Assembly (NCBI RefSeq): GCF_963668215.1
Contig: NZ_OY764190.1
Span: 186,001-250,000 of the forward strand
DNA from: an uncultured Desulfosarcina sp.
GTDB lineage: Bacteria; Desulfobacterota; Desulfobacteria; Desulfobacterales; Desulfosarcinaceae
Reading direction: 5' to 3'
DNA: 64,000 bases
A program made the position numbers and the translations under genes. The notes beneath the pieces are model-generated. The model ran no database searches. It was given only the letters and a program-made list of their open reading frames with translations, and was not told the DNA's origin. This document shows, one piece after another, positions 53,370-61,318 of this stretch; positions within the stretch are counted from its first letter, which is position 1, and each line of letters opens with the position of its first letter.

Positions 53370-56281
53370 ACCGGCTTAACCAACTGCCCACGCTCCGCAT
53401 CGACCCTTCCGAAAAGCGCACGTTGACCTACCGCGGCAAAACCTACCCCGGTGTCGCCGGCGATACGGTGGCCACGGCCCTTTTCGCAAACGGCGTCCGG
53501 GTTTTCGCCCGCAGCCTGAAATACCACCGCCCGCGCGGGCTTTACAGCCTGGACGGCGAGTGCAGCAACACCATGATGGACGTGGACGGCATTCCCAACG
53601 TGCGCACCGAGAACACCCTTCTGGAAAGCGGCATGGCCGTAAAAGCCCAGAATGTGGTCGGCTCGGCCAATTTCGATGCGATGGCCTTTCTCGACAAGTT
53701 CGACTGGATGATGCCGGCGGGATTCTACTACAAGACCATGCACAAGCCCGCCGCCATCTGGCCTTACGCCATGAAACAGATCCGCAAGGCCGCGGGCCTG
53801 GGCGTCATCTCTTCCGACTATGAGATGAAAGGCCGGCACGACGAACAGTTCATGAAGGCCGAGGTCACCGTCATCGGCGGCGGGGCCGCCGGCATGGCCG
53901 CGGCATTGGCCGCCGCCGAGTCCGGCCGACGCGTGATCCTTTTAGAGGCCCGGCCCCATCTGGGCGGCTGCTTCGACTACCGGGTCAGCACCGATGGCGA
54001 CGGCACCCCCTTGTATCGAAAAGCCCGCGAAATGGCGGCAGCAGTCGAACAGACGCCCAACATCCGGGTGTTCACGCACACCCCCATGGTGGGCGCCTAC
54101 ACCAACAACCTGATCACCGCCTTCCAGGTCGGCAAAAAGGGCGACGCCTTCACCGAGCGCTACATCGAGATCCGCTCGGACAGCGTGGTCGTGGCCACCG
54201 GTTGCATCGAGCGCCCCCTGCTTTTTGACAACAACGAACGCCCCGGCGTCATGCAGGTCGGCTGCGCCCATCGCCTAGCCCGCACGTACGGCCTTTTGCC
54301 CGGCAAGCAGGCCGTCTTCTCCATCGGGCATGACCTGGGCCTGGAGGCGGCCGTCGATCTTTTCGATCTGGGGCTCAAGATCGCCTGCGTGGCCGATATC
54401 CGCGAGGATGGACAGAACACGGACCTGCTGGTGGCCCTGGCCGAACGCAACATTCCGGTGCTCAAAGGCTGGGTGGCCGCCAGGGCCCACGGCGGCAAGC
54501 AGGTCAAAAAGGTCACCCTCTCCACCGTGGAAGGCACTGTCAAACGCGATTTCGACTGCGACCTGTTGGTAGCCTCCGCCGGCCTCACCCCGGTGACCGG
54601 TCCCTTTATCATGGCCCAGGCCAAGATGGGCTACGACAGCCTCACCGGCTATTTCCTGCCCACGGAACTGCCCGAGCGGATGTTTCCAGCCGGCCGGCTG
54701 ACCGGCATCAACGATCCGGCGGCCATCGAGGCTTCCGGACGCCTGGCCGGCCTCAAGGCGGCAGCCGCCGCCGGCGCCGACATGGCCGCGGCCGTTGCCG
54801 ATGCGGAAAAGGCCGCGGCGGCCCTTCCCGGCCCGGAGCGCGGCTGCAAGCTGGTCACCGCACCGGTGAAAGGGCGCAAAAGCTTCATCTGCTTCGACGA
54901 AGACGCCACCGTCAAATCGGTCAAGCAGGCCATCGACAAGGGCTTCGACGTTCCCGAACTGGTCAAACGCTTCGCCGGTGTAGGTCTTGGCCCGGGCCAG
55001 AGCGGCATCCCGGGGCACAACCTGCCCCTGTTCGTGGCCAAGTACACGGCTTCGAGCGCCACGCCCAGACCCACGACGGTGCGTCCGCCCCTGGTGCCCA
55101 CCTTTTTGGCCACCTATGCGGGCTACAACCACCACATGTTCAAACGCACCCCCATGCATTACGACCAGATCGCCGACGGCGGCGTCTTCCGCAACATCGG
55201 CGTCTGGCAGCGGGCCCGCTACTTCTCCAAGGACTTCGACTGCAAGGAAGAAATTCTCAACGTACGCAACAACGTGGGCATGCTGGACGGCTCCACCCTG
55301 GGCAAGTTCCGCATCCACGGTCCCGATGCCCTAAAGGCCCTGCAGCGGGTCTACGTATCGGACATGAGCAAGATCAAGGAAGGCCGCATCAAGTACTCGG
55401 CCATGTGCAACGACGACGGCTGCGTCATCGACGACGGCGTGGTGGTCAAGCTGGGCGAGAACGACTATTACTTCACCACCTCCACCGGCCGGGCCGGCCA
55501 GACCGTGGAGTGGATCCGCTACCACACCCGCTTCGACGGCTGGAACTTCAGTCTGGTCAACCTGACCGACGCCATGGGCGTGATCAATCTCTCGGGTCCC
55601 AACGCCCGCAAAGTGCTGGCCAAAGTGGTCGACATCGATGTGTCCAACGAGGCGTTCTCTTTTTCCGAATACAAAGAGTTCTTCATTCAGGACACCATCT
55701 TTGTGCGCGCCATGCGCCTAGGCTTCGTGGGCGAACTCTCCTACGAACTGCACGTGCCCTCCTCCTATATGAAGGCCGTGTGGGATATGCTCAAAGATGC
55801 CGGCGCCGAGTTCGGCATCCGCAACTTCGGCGTGGAAGCCCAAAACGTGCTGCGTATGGAAAAATGCCATATCATCTTAGGCCAGGAATCCGAGCAGCGC
55901 ACCAACCTGCTGGACGTGGGGCTGGGCTTTCTGTGGGACCGCAAGAAAGCCGAGGCCAAGACCGTCGGGGCCGTGGCCCTGCGCCAGGCCGAGGACAAGG
56001 CCGGGCGTCTCAAGCTGGTGGGCATCCGCATGGAGGACGACGACCGTCCGGCCCGCGACGGCGCCCTGATCGTGGACAGCAAGGTGCGCGGCTACGTGGC
56101 CACCATGCGCAAGAGCTTTACCACCGGCCAGGCCGTGGGCATGGCCCTGGTGGAATCCCAGCTTGCTGGCAAAGGCACCCGCCTGGAGATCTTCGAAGAC
56201 GAGTGCAACGGCGTGCGGCTGTATGCGCGGGTGGTGGATACGCCGTTTTATGATGTTACCGGCGAAAGAATGAAAAGTTAG
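53366..56281 (+). CDS. soxA: Sarcosine oxidase/dehydrogenase, alpha subunit
   Basis: A 971-residue subunit. The N-terminal ~90 residues form a ferredoxin-like (Fer2_4) domain without the cluster cysteines. A dinucleotide-binding domain follows (VTVIGGGAAGMAAALAAAES at about 168-187), and the C-terminal ~380 residues are an aminomethyltransferase (GcvT-like) folate domain. That last domain hands the methyl-derived carbon to tetrahydrofolate, giving 5,10-methylene-THF, which would feed the Wood-Ljungdahl pathway in an anaerobe. ATG at 53366 has GGAGG upstream and overlaps the soxD stop; the longer frame only extends into soxD in another phase. Confidence 0.96.
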   Translation: MNRLNQLPTLRIDPSEKRTLTYRGKTYPGVAGDTVATALFANGVRVFARSLKYHRPRGLYSLDGECSNTMMDVDGIPNVRTENTLLESGMAVKAQNVVGSANFDAMAFLDKFDWMMPAGFYYKTMHKPAAIWPYAMKQIRKAAGLGVISSDYEMKGRHDEQFMKAEVTVIGGGAAGMAAALAAAESGRRVILLEARPHLGGCFDYRVSTDGDGTPLYRKAREMAAAVEQTPNIRVFTHTPMVGAYTNNLITAFQVGKKGDAFTERYIEIRSDSVVVATGCIERPLLFDNNERPGVMQVGCAHRLARTYGLLPGKQAVFSIGHDLGLEAAVDLFDLGLKIACVADIREDGQNTDLLVALAERNIPVLKGWVAARAHGGKQVKKVTLSTVEGTVKRDFDCDLLVASAGLTPVTGPFIMAQAKMGYDSLTGYFLPTELPERMFPAGRLTGINDPAAIEASGRLAGLKAAAAAGADMAAAVADAEKAAAALPGPERGCKLVTAPVKGRKSFICFDEDATVKSVKQAIDKGFDVPELVKRFAGVGLGPGQSGIPGHNLPLFVAKYTASSATPRPTTVRPPLVPTFLATYAGYNHHMFKRTPMHYDQIADGGVFRNIGVWQRARYFSKDFDCKEEILNVRNNVGMLDGSTLGKFRIHGPDALKALQRVYVSDMSKIKEGRIKYSAMCNDDGCVIDDGVVVKLGENDYYFTTSTGRAGQTVEWIRYHTRFDGWNFSLVNLTDAMGVINLSGPNARKVLAKVVDIDVSNEAFSFSEYKEFFIQDTIFVRAMRLGFVGELSYELHVPSSYMKAVWDMLKDAGAEFGIRNFGVEAQNVLRMEKCHIILGQESEQRTNLLDVGLGFLWDRKKAEAKTVGAVALRQAEDKAGRLKLVGIRMEDDDRPARDGALIVDSKVRGYVATMRKSFTTGQAVGMALVESQLAGKGTRLEIFEDECNGVRLYARVVDTPFYDVTGERMKS

Positions 56282-56286
56282 GCGGA

Positions 56287-56370
56287 AAGAATTCAGAATC
56301 CAGAATCCAGTAGTCAGGAGAAAAGCGGTTATCAGCTTCTGGATTCTGACTCCTGACTCCTGAATTCTTT
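56287..56370. repeat. Inverted repeat between soxA and soxG
   Basis: AAGAATTCAGAATCCAGAAT and the following bases pair imperfectly with GGATTCTGACTCCTGACTCC then TGAATTCTT, ending in a T-run. Simple AGAATCCAG-like units repeat within it. It lies in the 166-base gap between soxA and soxG and may act as an attenuator or be a decayed repeat element. Confidence 0.6.
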
Positions 56371-56447
56371 TTTATGCCACACATGAATGGATCATCAATT
56401 CGATTGCCTGAAACGCAATACCATTAGAAGCAATGAGGAAACCAATT

Positions 56448-57089
56448 ATGGCTGAGATAAAACGAGAATCCCCAGTACGCTTTCCGGTCAGCCCAAAGCA
56501 AAGCGAAATCCGCGACAACTGGACGGTAGCCCTGGCGTACGATGACGAGGGAGAAGGCCCCTGGCTGGTGGATCTGGCCCACAAGACCCGCTGGGATTTG
56601 CAGGACAGCGGCATCGGAGATCTGACCGTCGGCGAACTGGCCGTACCGGCCGATCCGGGCGCCTGCACCTTTGCCGACAACACCCTGGTCAACCGCATGA
56701 ACCGCACCCAGGCGTCCATCTACCACCTGGGCCAGGCTGCCCCTGCCCTGCCGGATTTTGTTGGCTACACGGACGTTTCCGAGTCCACGGTTTTCGTGGC
56801 CCTGTTCGGCCCCCGGGCCTTCCGGGTGGCCGAGAAATTGTCCAATCTGGACTTTCTGGATCCGGGCAAACCGGCGCCTTTTCTCTTGCAGGGTCCTTTT
56901 TGCCACGTTCCCTGCCAGATCGTCACCCTGGAGAAAACGGACGACGGCAGCGGCGGCTTTTTGCTGACCTGCAGCCGGGGCTATGGCGACAGCATGGTGC
57001 ACGCCATCTTCGAAGCCGGCGCCGAATTCGGACTGCGGCCGGCCGGTGAGAACCGCTTCAACGACTGGATACAGAAGCTGCAAGGCTAA
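56448..57089 (+). CDS. soxG: Sarcosine oxidase/dehydrogenase, gamma subunit
   Basis: A 213-residue SoxG, related to the folate-binding GcvT/YgfZ fold but without catalytic function of its own. Recognised from its position after soxA and from segments such as DFVGYTDVSESTVFVALFGP and YGDSMVHAIFEAGAEFGL. I chose ATG at 56448, preceded by GAGGAAA; the ATG at 56433 has no signal. The gap to soxA holds an inverted repeat, so its expression may be lower than that of soxA. Confidence 0.9.
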   Translation: MAEIKRESPVRFPVSPKQSEIRDNWTVALAYDDEGEGPWLVDLAHKTRWDLQDSGIGDLTVGELAVPADPGACTFADNTLVNRMNRTQASIYHLGQAAPALPDFVGYTDVSESTVFVALFGPRAFRVAEKLSNLDFLDPGKPAPFLLQGPFCHVPCQIVTLEKTDDGSGGFLLTCSRGYGDSMVHAIFEAGAEFGLRPAGENRFNDWIQKLQG

Positions 57090-57157
57090 TCGGACCGCCT
57101 TTGGCTATTTTTTGATTTCTCTTTGTAAAAAACGGAAAAACTACGGAGGAAAATACC

Positions 57158-58495
57158 ATGACCCAAAAGTACGACGCCATCATCATCGGAGCCGGCGTGA
57201 TCGGCGCGCCCATCGCCTATGAACTTTCCAAAATGGGCTACAAAACCCTGAACGTGGACAAGAACGCCGACGCCGGCGAAGGCTCTACCGCCGGATCATG
57301 CGCCATCGTCCGAGCCCACTACTCCACCGAAGACGGTGTGGCCTTTGCCTATGAAGGCTTCAAATATTGGCTGGATTGGGAAAACTATCTGGGCAATGTT
57401 AAAGATGAGAAGGGCCTGGCCAAATTCATGAACACCGGCTCGATCCTGATCAAATCCCAGGGCCACGACTGGCGCAAGGTCAAGAAACACTACGATAGCG
57501 TCGGCGTAGAATACGAAGAGTGGGACAACGAAACCATTTTGAAGCATGTCCCCGTAATGGATCTGCATGAATTCTGGCCGGTGCGCCGCCCCGAGGATCC
57601 GGCCTTCTGGGAAGAGCCGACCCAAATGCTGGAAGGGGCCTTGTACTGCCCCGAAGGCGGCTACGTCAACGACCCGGCCCTCTCGGTCCACAACATCATG
57701 CGCGCCGCGGAGACCAAGGGCGCTGTCTTCCGGTTCAACGCCGAAGTGGTGAAAATCCGCACCGCCGAGGGCAAGGTTCTGGGCATCACCCTGGCCGACG
57801 GCACCGAAATCGATGCACCCGTGGTGGTCAACGCCGCCGGCCCGCACTCGTACAAAGTCAACCAGATGGCGCCGGGCGTATGGGAGGGCTGCAACATCAA
57901 GACCAAGGCCCTGCGCCATGAGGTGATGTACTGCCCCTCTCCCGAGGGCTACGACTATCTCAACGACGGCTACCATCAGAGCGATGGGGACGTGGGCTGT
58001 TATATCCGCCCGGAAACCGGCAACCTGATTCTCATCGGCTCCGAAGATCCCGAGTGCGATCCCAAGGAAAACCCCGATCCGGATGAATTTTATGCCGGCC
58101 GCGGCGGCCACGGCCGCGACAACCAGCTTACCGAAGAGCAGTGGAAGGCCCAGTGCTATCGCCTGGCCCGCCGCATCCCCGAACTCAAGGTGCCCAACCA
58201 GCCCAAGGGCGTCTGCGACCTGTACGACATCTCCGACGACTGGATTCCGGTTTACGACAAATCCGATCTGGGCGGCTTCTACATGGCAGTAGGCACCAGC
58301 GGCAACCAGTACAAGAACGCACCGGTGGTCGGCGCCATGATGGCCGAGCTGATCGACGCCTGCGAAAAAGGCCTGGACCATGACAACCAGCCGTTCCAGT
58401 ACAAGATGAAATACCTGGGCCGCACGTTGAATGTGGGCTTCTTCTCCCGCAAGCGGGAAGTCAACCAGGATTCCAGCTTCTCGGTAAACGGGTAA
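57158..58495 (+). CDS. FAD-dependent amine oxidoreductase (DAO family), paralogue of the 17514 gene
   Basis: A 445-residue flavoprotein. The FAD motif is AIIIGAGVIGAPIAYELSK. It is much closer to the protein at 17514-18821 than to SoxB (51678): they share GGFYMAVGTSGNQYKNAPVV-type segments and the RNLNVGF/RTLNVGF and DSSFSV ends. It lies between soxG and etfB in the same direction, so it probably donates electrons to the same ETF. A plausible substrate is a related methylated amine, such as dimethylglycine, which would make sarcosine for SoxBDAG; this is inference. AGGAGG-like GGAGG precedes the ATG. Confidence 0.87.
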   Translation: MTQKYDAIIIGAGVIGAPIAYELSKMGYKTLNVDKNADAGEGSTAGSCAIVRAHYSTEDGVAFAYEGFKYWLDWENYLGNVKDEKGLAKFMNTGSILIKSQGHDWRKVKKHYDSVGVEYEEWDNETILKHVPVMDLHEFWPVRRPEDPAFWEEPTQMLEGALYCPEGGYVNDPALSVHNIMRAAETKGAVFRFNAEVVKIRTAEGKVLGITLADGTEIDAPVVVNAAGPHSYKVNQMAPGVWEGCNIKTKALRHEVMYCPSPEGYDYLNDGYHQSDGDVGCYIRPETGNLILIGSEDPECDPKENPDPDEFYAGRGGHGRDNQLTEEQWKAQCYRLARRIPELKVPNQPKGVCDLYDISDDWIPVYDKSDLGGFYMAVGTSGNQYKNAPVVGAMMAELIDACEKGLDHDNQPFQYKMKYLGRTLNVGFFSRKREVNQDSSFSVNG

Positions 58496-58541
58496 TCCTG
58501 GGAGGGGGGACCTGCTTACAGGTCCTCCTTGCCTGTTAGAT

Positions 58542-58606
58542 GTAGGGGCGAAAAATTTTTCGCCCCTACGTTCAACGCCGCCGTAGGGGCACGGCGAGCC
58601 GTGCCC
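58542..58606. repeat. Two palindromic intergenic repeats before etfB
   Basis: GTAGGGGCGAAAAATTTTTC then GCCCCTAC at 58542-58569 is a perfect 28-base palindrome and the intact form of copies at 23251 and 60561. At 58587-58606 GGGCACGGC and GCCGTGCCC form a second hairpin. Both lie in the 157-base gap upstream of etfB. Confidence 0.82.
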
Positions 58607-58652
58607 TTTTCACGGATGCATTCTTGAAGACCGATCCCAACGGAAAAGCCCA

Positions 58653-59420
58653 ATGACCATCTACGTCTGCGTGAAGCACGTCCCCGACTCGGCCGCCACC
58701 ATCACCGTCACGGGAAAGAACGAGATCGACGAGAAGATCACTTTTCTCATCAATCCCTATGACGAACACGCCCTGACCGAAGCGGCCCGCCTCCGCCAGG
58801 ACGACGCCGACACCGAGGTCGTTGCCGTCTGCCTGGGCAAACCGGCCGCCGAAGCCACCCTGCGTTCGGCCATGGCCATGGGGGCCGACCGCAGCATCCT
58901 GATCGAAACCGACCGGGGCCAGGACAGCATCTTCACCGCCCGCGCCCTGGCCGCCGCCATCCGTCAGGACGGAAAGCCCTGGATCATTTTCACCGGCAAG
59001 GAATCCATCGACAGCGAGGGCATGCAGACCCAATTCCGCCTGGCCGCGAACCTGGGCCTGCCGGCGGCCACCAACGTGATCGAAGTCCAGGCGGCAGCCG
59101 ACGCGGTGCAGGTGGTGTGCGAGCGTGATCCGGGGACCGTTGATCGCGTCCGCATGACCCCTCCCTGCGTTCTCGGCGCGGGCAAGGGGCTGAACACGCC
59201 TAAATATCCCACGTTCCCGGACATCATGAAAGCGCGCAAGAAAGAGGTCCGCAGGATCGGCCTGGACGAACTCAACATCGAGCCTCCTTCGGCGGCCATG
59301 ACCATCGAAGCGCTGACGGCGGCCGAAGAGCGGCGCACCCCGAAAGAACTGACCGGCAGTGCGGCACAAATCGCGGCCCGCATCGTGGACATTTTGAAAA
59401 ACGAAGCCAAGGTAATCTGA
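58653..59420 (+). CDS. etfB: Electron transfer flavoprotein, beta subunit
   Basis: A 255-residue EtfB, which with EtfA binds one FAD and one AMP and shuttles electrons from flavin dehydrogenases. Family markers are VCVKHVPDS at the N-terminus, INPYDEHALTEA, and GKESIDSEGMQTQ in the AMP/FAD region. It lies directly before etfA with a three-base gap. Context makes the SoxBDAG complex and the DAO-family protein its donors and the HdrD-like membrane protein its acceptor. Confidence 0.95.
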   Translation: MTIYVCVKHVPDSAATITVTGKNEIDEKITFLINPYDEHALTEAARLRQDDADTEVVAVCLGKPAAEATLRSAMAMGADRSILIETDRGQDSIFTARALAAAIRQDGKPWIIFTGKESIDSEGMQTQFRLAANLGLPAATNVIEVQAAADAVQVVCERDPGTVDRVRMTPPCVLGAGKGLNTPKYPTFPDIMKARKKEVRRIGLDELNIEPPSAAMTIEALTAAEERRTPKELTGSAAQIAARIVDILKNEAKVI

Positions 59421-59423
59421 ACC

Positions 59424-60374
59424 ATGCAAACCATCGGACTGCTCGTGGAATTCAAGGACGGCAAGGTAAAAGAAGCTGTTTTTGGCATGGCCGCGGCAGC
59501 ATATGGCGCCGGCCGGCAGCTCATCGCCCTGGTGGTCGACGCGCCGGCCGCCGAAGCCAAAGTGTCGCTGGAAGCCTGCGGCGTTGCACGCATCGTCGAC
59601 ATCCGCACCGGTGCAACGGGCTGGAACCCGGTCGTCCAGGCCGAAGCACTGACAGCCGCCATACAACAGTTCGATATCACCGACCTGATCGGCCTGACCA
59701 GCCTCACGGGCCGGGAACTGCTGCCGCGGATCGCCGCCCGGCTGGACGCCCCGTTGATCATGGACTGCATCGCCATCGACCTGCAAGGCCGGCGGGTGCA
59801 GACCACCCAGTACTCGGGCAAAACCATCGCCGCCATCGCCCTGACCGGAGATCGCTTCATTTACGGGCTGCGGGCCAATGTCGTCCCGCCACAGAAAAAC
59901 CCGACGCAGGCCGAGGTGGTCGAGTTCTCCTTTGAGCCGGAACAGGGCGCCGCATACCAGGTGATCGAAACGCGCAGCGACGGGGGCAGCGGCCCGCAAC
60001 TGGCCGAATCGGATGTTATCTTCTCGGGCGGGAGGGGAATGAAAAACGGCGAGAACTTCAAATTGCTATTCGACTGTGCCCGGCACATCGACGCCGCCGT
60101 GGGTGCCTCGCGAGTGGCCGTGGACAACGGCTGGGTTCCCTATGCCATGCAGGTCGGCCAGACGGGCGTCAAGGTCAACCCCAAAGTATATCTGGCCTTC
60201 GGCATTTCCGGCTCTGTCCAGCATTACGCCGGCATGAAGAGCGCCGGGACGATCATCGCCATTAACAGCGACGAGAACGCCGCTATCATGGCCAATTGCG
60301 ACTACTACGCCGCAGGCGATCTGTTCGATATCCTGCCCGAACTGGAAAAGGCGCTGGCAGCCTGCATTTCATGA
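59424..60374 (+). CDS. etfA: Electron transfer flavoprotein, alpha subunit
   Basis: A 316-residue EtfA. The C-terminal FAD domain has the expected motifs: SGGRGMKNGENF, GASRVAVDNGWVP, QVGQTGVKVNPKVYLAFGISG and SVQHYAGM. The N-terminal half is the usual Rossmann-like partner of EtfB. Bases after the stop to 60634 hold only repeats, so this is the last gene of the sarcosine locus. Confidence 0.96.
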   Translation: MQTIGLLVEFKDGKVKEAVFGMAAAAYGAGRQLIALVVDAPAAEAKVSLEACGVARIVDIRTGATGWNPVVQAEALTAAIQQFDITDLIGLTSLTGRELLPRIAARLDAPLIMDCIAIDLQGRRVQTTQYSGKTIAAIALTGDRFIYGLRANVVPPQKNPTQAEVVEFSFEPEQGAAYQVIETRSDGGSGPQLAESDVIFSGGRGMKNGENFKLLFDCARHIDAAVGASRVAVDNGWVPYAMQVGQTGVKVNPKVYLAFGISGSVQHYAGMKSAGTIIAINSDENAAIMANCDYYAAGDLFDILPELEKALAACIS

Positions 60375-60431
60375 TCGTTCCGTAAAAGACATTGAACGTT
60401 TATCTATAAAGATCAAATTACTCGCACACCT

Positions 60432-60588
60432 TGCTCCCATACTCTGCGTGGGAGCACCATTGGACTTCATCCGACGCCATGTGGGGTTCCCACGCGGAGC
60501 ATGGGAACCAGAAAAAAGAAGCAACCCATTCCATTTTTCCGATATTTTGGCGTAGGCAAGGTAGGGGCGAAAAATTTTTCACCCTTAC
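60432..60588. repeat. Cluster of three palindromic repeats after etfA
   Basis: TGCTCCCATACTCTGCGTGG then GAGCA (60432-60456), GGTTCCCACGCGGAGCATGG then GAACC (60485-60509), and GTAGGGGCGAAAAATTTTTC then ACCCTTAC (60561-60588). The first two are of the GGTTCCCACGC-type repeat seen in many genomes; the third is a variant of the palindrome at 58542. They fill most of the 260-base gap between convergent genes and may end transcription on both strands. Confidence 0.78.
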
Positions 60589-60634
60589 GCACCCTATGGA
60601 CAGGGATGTTTGCGGTTCGCCGATATTGGCCTTT

Positions 60635-61318
60635 TTACGAGCCCGTCAACTTATAACCCACACCGTAGATGGTCTGAATCACCTCTCGTCCCGGCAGGCA
60701 GCGGGCGATTTTTTTGCGAAGGTTCTTGATATGGCTGTCGATCGTGCGGTCGTAGCCGTCGAATCGATATCCCTGAACCTTATCGAGCAGTTCGTTGCGT
60801 GAGAACACGCGTTCGGGAAACGTCATCAGAACGCTCAACAGGCCGAATTCGTTGGGGGTCAGGTTGACCGGTTCCCCGTCGATGCTCACCTGGCGCGTGG
60901 TTTCGTCCAGCACGATGCCGCCGACGATCAGGCGCTTGGGCGCATCCTGGGGCAGCATCCGCCGCAGCACCGCCTTGACCCGGGCCACGACCTCACGCGG
61001 GCTGAAGGGTTTGCAGATATAGTCGTCCGCACCGAGTTCCAGGCCGAGCAGTCGGTCGAACTCATCGACTTTGGCGGTGACCATGATGATGGGAATAGTC
61101 GAGAATTTACGAACTTCCCGGCAAACCGAAATACCGTCTGTGCCGGGCAGCATCAGGTCCAGCAGCATCAATGCCGGGGCATCTTTTTTTACGGTTTCGA
61201 CAACCTCGTCCCCGCGATCCAGGCAGGAGAGCTCGAATCCCTCCCGGGACAAATAATCTTTGAGAAGATCGGCGATCTTCTTCTCGTCCTCGACAATCAG
61301 TATCCGTTCATTGGCCAT
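60635..61318 (-). CDS. Response regulator, OmpR/BaeR-like
   Basis: A 227-residue regulator. The receiver domain has ILIVEDEKK, phospho-acceptor Asp54 (LMLLDLMLPG), and the conserved Lys in ICKPFSPREV. The winged-helix domain contains LTPNEFGLLSVLMTFPERVF and ends in IYGVGYKL. GGGAG precedes the ATG. The start overlaps the end of the kinase gene by 11 bases. It probably controls the divergent EF-hand and lipoprotein genes beyond the kinase, which is inference from layout. Confidence 0.93.
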   Translation of the reverse strand: MANERILIVEDEKKIADLLKDYLSREGFELSCLDRGDEVVETVKKDAPALMLLDLMLPGTDGISVCREVRKFSTIPIIMVTAKVDEFDRLLGLELGADDYICKPFSPREVVARVKAVLRRMLPQDAPKRLIVGGIVLDETTRQVSIDGEPVNLTPNEFGLLSVLMTFPERVFSRNELLDKVQGYRFDGYDRTIDSHIKNLRKKIARCLPGREVIQTIYGVGYKLTGS

